This document shows positions 5,016-9,621 of a stretch of 9,621 bases of DNA, piece after piece. The number at the start of each line of letters is the position of its first letter. Position 1 is the first letter of the stretch. Position numbers and translations under genes: made by a program. The stretch covers positions 1-9,621 of the forward strand of contig SYID01000223.1 of NCBI GenBank assembly GCA_005798925.1, given 5' to 3'. This DNA comes from Verrucomicrobiota bacterium. Its GTDB lineage: Bacteria > Verrucomicrobiota > Verrucomicrobiia > Opitutales > UBA953. Under the pieces are notes generated by a model. It was not told the DNA's origin, did no database searches, and was given only the letters and a program-made list of their open reading frames with translations.

Positions 5016-6838
5016 GTCATTTCTCCTACAAGACCGAGGCGGTCGACCCGCACCGGAAGGCGCTTTCCGAACAGTTCATCCTGGAACTGTCCCATGTCGC
5101 GGACGGCCCCCTGCTCGCCCTGGCCAAGCTGATCCCAGGCGGCTACATCCATCGCAAGCCTTTCCTGCGTGACGCCAAGTGGCGCTTCAAGAAGCGCCTG
5201 GCGCACCTCACCGACGACGCCGCCGCCGTCGCGGATCACCTGCCTTGGTTCGCCGAGGGCCTCCGGGCCGACAAGGCCCGGCTGCTGGAGCACCTCGACG
5301 AACTTGTCGCCGTGCTCGGCGGCCCGCGCGCCGGCCTGCTCTGCCTGGTCTGGAACCACCGGGCGGAGAACAAGGACGCCGCCTTGCCCGCCGACCTGCT
5401 GGCCCGCCTGCTCGCGAACGCGAAGCCGCAGGCCGCCAAGCCGGACGCCAAGGCCTGGAAGGCGGTGCTGGCCAAGCTCGGCGGCGCCGGGGAGAAGGAG
5501 CCGGTGGAGTCGGCCGACGTCCTGGACTCGGCCGGCCGCACGCTGCGCCGGCTCCAGCAGGAGATCTCCCAGGGCAAGGCCGCGCGCGAGAACGAGGCGC
5601 GGCAGATCCGCCGCCAGCACGCGAACGAGATCGAGGCCAAGGACGCCGAGATCCGCAAGGCGCGCGAGGAGGCCACCCGGCAGTCGCAGGAAGCCGCCAA
5701 GGCGGCGGAAGCCCTCGAGGCGAACGCCCAGGCGCTGCAGGCGAAACTCGCCAAGGAAGAAGCCGAGGTCGCCCGCCTGCGCGGGGAACTTGAACGCGCC
5801 CGCGAACATGTCGCCAAACGGGCCCGTGAGATCGCGGAGGAACTGCTCTCCGAGGAGATCCGCCCCTGGCTCGCCGACGCCCGCACGCTGAAGGCCGCCT
5901 CGGAAGAGGTCGCCAAGCTCCGCCAGCTGACCACCGAGACCGTCGAGAAGGTCCGCAAGGCCCAGCGCGACGCCGACCCCTTCCTGGCGAAGGAGCACGA
6001 GCTGCGCCAGGCCATCCCGCAGATGGAGGAGATGCTCAAGCTGCTGCGCCGCTACCAGCGGACGGCCGGCCAGGCGCTGCCCGAGGTCGTGGCGCTGGAA
6101 AAGCGCCTCACCGACCATATCGAAAAAGTCCGCTACGAGCTCGAGAAGCGCGACCAGCCGTCCGACCCCTTCCTCGAGCGCATCTCGGCCAAGATCAACG
6201 TCGCCGACAGCCGTGAGCTCAAGGCCATCGAGCAGGCGCTCTCCGCCGCCGAGCAATCAGGGCTCGTCGACTCGCGTCACGCCGACCTCTACCGCCGCGA
6301 CCTCCACCGCCGTCGCTCCTACCTCGCCGACGCCGCCTTCCATGTGCAGAAGCAGTCCGGTCCGCTCGCCCTGCTCGAGCGCGCCGCGGCCACTGGCGAG
6401 AAGGCCCGCCTGGCGGTCGACGCCAATAACTTCGCCTGCCTGCGCCAGACCTACCTCGGCCTGCGCCTGCCGACGAAGAAGAACGCCCAAGGCGACAGCC
6501 GTTTCGTGCTCGACGCCCCGGCACGGCAGAAAGTCGCGCAGCTGCTCGAAAAACTGGCCGACGAAGCCGCGGGGCTCCACGTCTGGGCGAGTTTCGACGG
6601 CCAGCCCAGCGCGCTCAGGATCACGAATCCCCGCGTGAAGGCGACGTTCAGCCGGGCCGGCGCCAAGGCCGACCATGACATCATGGATCTTGTCGCCAAG
6701 GACAAGACGGTCGAGGCGCCGTGGTTCGTGGTCTCGGACGACATCGAGGTCCGCGACGCCGCCGCCCGCGAAGGCGCCTACGTGGTCTTCAACGACGCGT
6801 TCATCCAGCTGCTGATCAACCGCGGCATCCGGCCCTGA
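5012..6838 (+). CDS. Coiled-coil protein with C-terminal NYN/PIN-like (YacP/Rae1-type) ribonuclease domain
   Basis: This 608-residue product is not a family I can name as a whole. Residues 1-140 look like a soluble helical region (LPWFAEGL, LVAVLGGPRAGLLCLVWNHR). Residues 165-280 and 294-380 are long charged heptad-type helices rich in Ala, Glu, Lys and Arg, probable coiled coils. Residues 385-460 form another helical stretch, and 466-608 look like a compact alpha/beta NYN nuclease domain. In that domain RLAVDANNF (D470) takes the place of the VDGYNV strand, VWASFDG holds D529, TFSRAGAKADHDIMDLV holds D554, and WFVVSDDIEVRDAA holds D576. These four acidic positions fit the metal-binding set of YacP/Rae1-like RNases. 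Actinobacterial coiled-coil NYN proteins have a similar order. No signal peptide is seen, so it should be cytoplasmic, perhaps bound to ribosomes or RNA. Existence of the gene is near certain; RNase activity is inference. Confidence 0.78.
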   Translation: MGHFSYKTEAVDPHRKALSEQFILELSHVADGPLLALAKLIPGGYIHRKPFLRDAKWRFKKRLAHLTDDAAAVADHLPWFAEGLRADKARLLEHLDELVAVLGGPRAGLLCLVWNHRAENKDAALPADLLARLLANAKPQAAKPDAKAWKAVLAKLGGAGEKEPVESADVLDSAGRTLRRLQQEISQGKAARENEARQIRRQHANEIEAKDAEIRKAREEATRQSQEAAKAAEALEANAQALQAKLAKEEAEVARLRGELERAREHVAKRAREIAEELLSEEIRPWLADARTLKAASEEVAKLRQLTTETVEKVRKAQRDADPFLAKEHELRQAIPQMEEMLKLLRRYQRTAGQALPEVVALEKRLTDHIEKVRYELEKRDQPSDPFLERISAKINVADSRELKAIEQALSAAEQSGLVDSRHADLYRRDLHRRRSYLADAAFHVQKQSGPLALLERAAATGEKARLAVDANNFACLRQTYLGLRLPTKKNAQGDSRFVLDAPARQKVAQLLEKLADEAAGLHVWASFDGQPSALRITNPRVKATFSRAGAKADHDIMDLVAKDKTVEAPWFVVSDDIEVRDAAAREGAYVVFNDAFIQLLINRGIRP

Positions 6839-6845
6839 AACAAGA

Positions 6846-6866
6846 GGGCGCGCCGTCGGCGCGCCC
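6846..6866 (+). terminator. Perfect 9-bp GC hairpin after the nuclease gene
   Basis: GGGCGCGCC (6846-6854), loop GTC, GGCGCGCCC (6858-6866) start 7 nt after the TGA of the nuclease gene. The stem is very stable but has no T-run after it on either strand. It may therefore be a 3'-end stabiliser or a terminator working without a U-tract. Confidence 0.55.
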
Positions 6867-6876
6867 GGGAGAAATC

Positions 6877-6893
6877 AAGCCGTCGCGCGGCTT
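6877..6893. terminator. Second hairpin between the convergent genes, overlapping the ThuA stop codon
   Basis: AAGCCG (6877-6882), loop TCGCG, CGGCTT (6888-6893) form a 6-bp stem. On the plus strand it is followed by ACTTCTTCTTCTT. On the minus strand it is followed by GATTTCTC just after the ThuA-protein TAA, whose last two bases lie in the stem. It may serve as a weak two-way terminator for both convergent genes together with the 6846-6866 hairpin. Confidence 0.45.
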
Positions 6894-7974
6894 ACTTCTT
6901 CTTCTTCGGAGCGGGCGGCGGGGCTTCGACCTGCGGCGGCAGCACGCCCGCGAAGGCTTCGGCGCGCAGCCCCCGTTGGAAAAGATTGAAGGAATACTTG
7001 CCGGGCTTCCACTCGACGAGAGGGGTCACGTCGGCCTTGACGGGCACCTCGAGGGCGAGGCCCCAGAAGACGCCGTTGACGAGCAGGCGACGGAGGGATT
7101 CGTCCTTGAGGTCGCTGGCCGAGGCCATGGTCGTCGTCAGCACGCGGTTCTTGCCGCCGCCCTCGTTGGGGACCTCGCGGGCCCAGGCCACGGCCATCGC
7201 GGGAGCGTTGACACCCTGCTCCTGCTTGTCGGTGGCGCGCTTCTTGGCGCGTTCGCTGAGCGGGTCATCCGGGTTCATGCCCTTGAGCACGAGTCCGCGG
7301 AGGAGGATCCTCGCGTCGGCGGGCGGGTAGGCTTCATAGACGTCGGTGTCGCCGAAGATCTGGCCGACGCCGTTGAGGATCGCGAGCTTCTCGGCGCCGG
7401 GCTCGACGACCGCGCGGGTGGCTTCGGACTTGTGACTGCCCCAGTGGCTGACCCAGGTTTCGCCGAGCACCTTCTTGCCGAAGCCGCCCTGGTTGTTCCA
7501 GTTGAGGCCGGCGAAAGGACTGTCCTTCGGGATGCCGGAGAAGGCATGGGTGCTGGTACGGGTCGCCACGATCGGCACGCCGCGCTTAACGGCGGCGGCG
7601 AACTTCGCGAGGGCGGCCTCGTCCCACTTGCGGAAACGCAGGCCGAGCACGAGGGCGTCGGCGCTGTCGAGGGCCTCGGGCTTGCCGAGGGAGGCCGTAT
7701 TGTTGGGATTGATGACCCCGTCATCGTGCGAGAAGAGAACCGTGCACTTGAAGCCGTGGCGTTCGGAGAGGATGCGGGCGAGCATCGGCATCGACTCCTC
7801 GGAGCGGTACTCTTCGTCCCCCGCGAGCAGGACGACGTGCTTGCCGGCGCCCGGACCCTTGCCGGCGGGGAATTCCAGCCAACCGGGACCGGAGGTGAAG
7901 GCCTCCGCGGCGACGGCCGGGAGCGCGAGGACGAGGGCGGCCAAGGCGGCCCACAGGGAGAGATGACGCTTCAT
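6892..7974 (-). CDS. Exported ThuA-domain protein (trehalose-utilisation-like fold)
   Basis: The 360 residues begin MKRHLSLWAALAALVLALPA, a Sec signal peptide probably cut after AVAA (residue 23). The mature part matches the ThuA family, with a class-I glutamine-amidotransferase-like fold, as found in large numbers in Planctomycetota and Verrucomicrobiota. Recognisable blocks are HVVLLAGDEEYRSEESMPML (46-65), RTSTHAFSG (129-137), LGETWVSHWGSH (150-161), GDTDVYEAYPP (198-208), GMNPDDPLSE (222-231), TTTMASASDL (270-279) and LLVNGVFWGLALE (297-309). The biochemical role of these exported ThuA proteins is not settled; sugar-related binding or turnover is usually assumed. The tail PPPAPKKKK is low-complexity. 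I prefer the ATG at 7974 because it opens into the signal peptide. The ATG at 7986 (MFHPMKRH) is possible, and the open frame to 8310 is only a shadow of the repeat gene. It lies 64 bp after that gene. Confidence 0.88.
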   Translation of the reverse strand: MKRHLSLWAALAALVLALPAVAAEAFTSGPGWLEFPAGKGPGAGKHVVLLAGDEEYRSEESMPMLARILSERHGFKCTVLFSHDDGVINPNNTASLGKPEALDSADALVLGLRFRKWDEAALAKFAAAVKRGVPIVATRTSTHAFSGIPKDSPFAGLNWNNQGGFGKKVLGETWVSHWGSHKSEATRAVVEPGAEKLAILNGVGQIFGDTDVYEAYPPADARILLRGLVLKGMNPDDPLSERAKKRATDKQEQGVNAPAMAVAWAREVPNEGGGKNRVLTTTMASASDLKDESLRRLLVNGVFWGLALEVPVKADVTPLVEWKPGKYSFNLFQRGLRAEAFAGVLPPQVEAPPPAPKKKK

Positions 7975-8001
7975 GGGGTGAAACATCAGCGTGACCAAAC
8001 C

Positions 8002-8023
8002 CAGGGCCCTTTCAAGCGCCCTG
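8002..8023 (-). other. Hairpin between the repeat gene and the ThuA gene
   Basis: CAGGGC (8002-8007) and GCCCTG (8018-8023) pair across 10 nt, and an outer pair AAACCC (7997-8002) / GGGTTT (8034-8039) can enclose it, overlapping by one base. It fills the 64-bp gap between the two minus-strand genes. Without a T-run on the minus strand it is not a convincing terminator; it may be a processing or partial-termination site. Only the base pairing is seen. Confidence 0.3.
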
Positions 8024-8038
8024 TGCCGGGCCGGGGTT

Positions 8039-8554
8039 TTATTTCCGCTCGTCAGCGGGCTTCTTCGGTGCGAACGGATCGGGGCGCAGCACTTCCTGCC
8101 GGCCATCGGAATAGGTCGTGACCTGGTTGCCGAACGGGTCCTGGCGGGTGGTCGCCCGGGTGCCGTCGCTGAAGGTCGTCGTCGAACCGCCGAACGGGTC
8201 GGGACGTGTCGTGGCGGTGACGCCGTTGCTGAAGCGTGTGGTCGAACCGCCGAACGGGTCGGGGCGCATCGTGGCGGTGACGCCGTTGCTGTAACGGGTC
8301 GTGGAGCCACCGAACGGATCCGGCGTCTTCACCGCGGTGACGCCGTTGTCGTAACGGGTCTGCGTGCGACCCAGGGCGTCGGCGCCCTTGACGCCGGAGC
8401 GAGGCGGCTCGCCGGTGCGCGGATCGGCCTTGATGACGACCGAAGGCTTCGGTTCCGGCTTCGTCGGTTCCTTGCGGGATTCCTCCTTCTTCGGCGCGGC
8501 CGGAGCGAGGGCGGCGACGAGCAGGCCGACGGCGAGGAGCGCGGGGAATCTCAT
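8039..8554 (-). CDS. Small exported protein with five 20-residue DPFGG repeats (RHS/YD-like)
   Basis: I do not recognise this 171-residue protein as a named family. It starts MRFPALLAVGLLVAALAPAA, a signal peptide, followed by a Lys/Glu/Pro-rich linker (21-50). Five units of exactly 20 residues then cover 66-165. The consensus T-T/R-Y/F-S-N/D-G-V-T-A-T-x-R-P-DPFGGST has invariant DPF at 79, 99, 119, 139 and 159. A broken sixth unit (DALGRTQT, 59-66) precedes them. The order Tyr-x-x-Gly, then DP-x-G, then Thr-x-Tyr with a period near 20 resembles RHS/YD repeats, which form beta-strand shells or filaments. Normal RHS proteins, however, are many times longer. The tail is charged (APKKPADERK). 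An exported beta-rich surface or carbohydrate-binding role is inference. It lies between the ThuA and DUF1501 genes on the same strand, behind the DUF1501 terminator. Confidence 0.82.
   Translation of the reverse strand: MRFPALLAVGLLVAALAPAAPKKEESRKEPTKPEPKPSVVIKADPRTGEPPRSGVKGADALGRTQTRYDNGVTAVKTPDPFGGSTTRYSNGVTATMRPDPFGGSTTRFSNGVTATTRPDPFGGSTTTFSDGTRATTRQDPFGNQVTTYSDGRQEVLRPDPFAPKKPADERK
8060..8359 (-). repeat. Five in-frame 60-bp tandem repeats
   Basis: The 10-mer CGAACGG(G/A)TC recurs at 8071, 8131, 8191, 8251 and 8311, exactly 60 bp apart, with a decayed copy (CCAGGGCGTC) at 8371. The units with this 10-mer at 8191 and 8251 are the most alike at nucleotide level, including the phrase GTGGCGGTGACGCCGTTGCTG, which is kept between them. 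This suggests recent duplication or gene conversion of the inner units and older, drifting outer units. The repeat is wholly coding and encodes the 20-residue units of the exported protein. Confidence 0.93.
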
Positions 8555-8566
8555 GGGAGTGAATCT

Positions 8567-8594
8567 ATTAGAATGCGAGAACGACGGAACGCAA
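8567..8594 (-). promoter_or_regulatory. Possible sigma-70-type promoter of the repeat gene
   Basis: On the minus strand TTGCGT (8594-8589) and TCTAAT (8572-8567) are 16 bp apart. The -10 matches TATAAT at five of six positions; the -35 keeps only TTG. This is the one AT-rich spot in the 8555-8618 gap. The start point would fall near 8560, leaving a leader of only about 6 nt before the ATG at 8554, which agrees with the missing Shine-Dalgarno. It is a weak call from two hexamers. Confidence 0.3.
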
Positions 8595-8618
8595 GCCGGC
8601 GGGGCGCCCGGAAAACAG

Positions 8619-8650
8619 GAAGGGCGGGCGCCTTGCGGCGTCCGCCCTTC
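8619..8650 (-). terminator. Intrinsic terminator of the DUF1501 gene with GCAA tetraloop
   Basis: A 14-position stem (8619-8632 with 8637-8650) has one mismatch on the minus strand (A against C, which is a G-T wobble on the plus strand). On the minus strand the loop is GCAA, a GNRA tetraloop, and the stem is followed by CTGTTTTCC. It starts 20 nt after the DUF1501 stop at 8671. Stem, loop and T-run together make a good rho-independent terminator, so the repeat gene beyond it probably needs its own promoter. Confidence 0.75.
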
Positions 8651-8670
8651 GCTCGGAGGACCGGAGTCCC

Positions 8671-9621
8671 TCAGGCGATGATCTTCTCGACCGCCTTGCC
8701 GAAGTTGTCGGTGAGGCGGAAGTCACGACCGTTGTAGCGGTAGGTGAGCTTGGTGTGATCGAAGCCGAGGAGGCGGAGGATGGTGGCGTGGAGGTCGTGC
8801 ACGTCGACGCCGTCAGCGGCGACCTGGGAGCCGATTTCGTCGGTCTCGCCGTAGTGCATGCCGCCCTTGACGCCGCCGCCGGCCATCCAGCAGCAGAAGG
8901 CCTTGGAGTGGTGGTCGCGACCGGAAGCCTGGTTGACGCGGCCCGCGGTGGTCGGGGTGCGGCCGAATTCTCCGCCCCAGATGATCAGGGTCTGGTCGAG
9001 GAGACCGCGCTGCTTGAGGTCGGCGATGAGGGCCGCGGCCGGGCCGTCGATGTTCTCGGCGCGCTGGGCGATCGAGGTGAAGAGGTTCGTGTGGTGGTCC
9101 CAGCCGCCGGCGTCGACCTGGACGAAACGGACGCCGCGCTCGACGAGGCGACGGGCGCAGAGGAGCTTGGCGCCGAGGTCGGTCTTGCCGTACATCTCGC
9201 GGGTCTTCTCAGACTCCTTGGAGATGTCGAAGGCGTCGGTCGCCGCGGTCTGCATGCGGAAGGCGAGCTCGAAAGATTCGATGCGGGCTTCGAGCTGCTC
9301 GTCCTTCTGGACGGTCTGCATGTGGCGCTCGTTGAGCTGGCGGACGAGGTCGAGCTGCTTGCGCTGGGCCTCTTCGGTCGTGAACTCGCTCTGGAGGTTG
9401 GCGATCACCTTGTTGGACGGAGCGCCTGGACGGAAGGAGGTCTTCGCGCCTTGGAAGATGCTCGGCAAGAAGGCGGACTGCCGACCTTCGGCGCCACCAC
9501 CGAGGCTGACGAAACCGGGGAGGTCCTGGCTTTCGGTGCCGAGGCCGTAGAGGACCCACGAACCCAAGCAAGGCTTGGTGAGGATGGCCGAGCCCGTGTG
9601 CATCAGCTTGGCGGCCGGACC
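8671..9621 (-). CDS. DUF1501 protein, alkaline-phosphatase/sulfatase-like fold (C-terminal part; start beyond window)
   Basis: The frame is open to the right edge, so the ATG at 9603 is internal: the codons beyond it read GPAAKL, and the family continues upstream with a Tat-type signal peptide not in view. Counting from that Met, 310 residues are seen. Family blocks are CLGSWVLYGLGTE (12-24), LPGFVSLGG (28-36), VDAGGWDHH (163-171), IIWGGEFGRTP (207-217), SGRDHHSKAF (227-236), AGGGVKGGMHYGETDEIG (241-258), DVHDLHATILRLLG (267-280) and LTYRYNGRDFRLTD (286-299). These match the DUF1501 proteins, abundant in Planctomycetota and Verrucomicrobiota. There they usually follow a DUF1549/DUF1553 cytochrome-like partner, which would lie to the right. 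The Asp/His-rich motifs suggest a metal-dependent hydrolase of the sulfatase/phosphatase superfamily; the substrate is unknown. A terminator follows at 8619-8650. Confidence 0.93.
   Translation of the reverse strand, partial: GPAAKLMHTGSAILTKPCLGSWVLYGLGTESQDLPGFVSLGGGAEGRQSAFLPSIFQGAKTSFRPGAPSNKVIANLQSEFTTEEAQRKQLDLVRQLNERHMQTVQKDEQLEARIESFELAFRMQTAATDAFDISKESEKTREMYGKTDLGAKLLCARRLVERGVRFVQVDAGGWDHHTNLFTSIAQRAENIDGPAAALIADLKQRGLLDQTLIIWGGEFGRTPTTAGRVNQASGRDHHSKAFCCWMAGGGVKGGMHYGETDEIGSQVAADGVDVHDLHATILRLLGFDHTKLTYRYNGRDFRLTDNFGKAVEKIIA

Noticed and set aside
4895..6256. 453-residue minus-strand open frame opposite the coiled-coil nuclease gene
   Set aside because: Leu, Gly and Arg-rich mirror of Lys/Glu/Ala codons. 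The plus strand carries the coherent coiled coil and NYN domain. The chance continuity with the permease region is not meaningful.
6721..8121. 466-residue plus-strand open frame across the end of the nuclease gene and opposite the ThuA gene
   Set aside because: Crosses a two-hairpin intergenic region and is antisense to a clear ThuA protein. No family resemblance.
7975..8310. N-terminal extension of the ThuA gene up to an ATG at 8310
   Set aside because: The extra 112 residues are an out-of-frame reading of the 60-bp repeats (Thr/Pro/Arg/Ser-rich) and would bury the signal peptide that starts at 7974.
8060..8359. CRISPR array or minisatellite
   Set aside because: The 60-bp units are contiguous, in frame, lack unique spacers, and encode a regular protein repeat behind a signal peptide.

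Overview
The window reads as chromosomal DNA of a GC-rich member of the Planctomycetota-Verrucomicrobiota group, most likely a verrucomicrobium. The grounds are a DUF1501 protein and a ThuA-domain protein of the type common in those phyla, a xylulokinase of the eukaryote-like subfamily, and mostly weak or absent Shine-Dalgarno sequences. The phylum is inferred from family knowledge; no rRNA is present. Coding density is high, there is no gene-free stretch over 300 bases, and I see no tRNA, IS element, prophage or CRISPR array.

Left part, minus strand (1-3026): a pentose operon. xylA (xylose isomerase) is followed after 4 bp by xylB (xylulokinase). After a further 76 bp comes the start of a TIM-barrel sugar isomerase/epimerase, which runs off the left edge. 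Together XylA and XylB convert D-xylose to D-xylulose 5-phosphate for the pentose phosphate pathway. A 147-bp divergent intergenic region with a 7-bp/7-bp dyad separates xylA from panC.

Middle (3174-6838): panC (pantothenate synthetase, plus strand) meets a DMT/EamA-type permease (minus strand) stop-to-stop at a shared TGATCA. Divergent from the permease lies a 608-residue protein with an N-terminal helical region, long coiled coils and a C-terminal NYN/PIN-like (YacP/Rae1-type) nuclease domain. This is the least described gene here. The space between the permease and the nuclease gene holds a terminator-like hairpin and two perfect palindromes, one of which covers the nuclease gene's start codon.

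Right part, minus strand (6892-9621): three genes. They are an exported ThuA-domain protein, a small exported protein with five exact-length 20-residue repeats (60 bp each) resembling RHS/YD repeats, and the C-terminal part of a DUF1501 protein whose start lies beyond the right edge. A strong hairpin terminator follows the DUF1501 gene, so the repeat gene is probably transcribed separately. Two hairpins lie between the convergent nuclease and ThuA genes.

Most worth following up are the coiled-coil/NYN protein, the 60-bp-repeat protein, PanC with an altered FVNPxQF motif, and the eukaryote-type xylulokinase inside a bacterial xylose operon.
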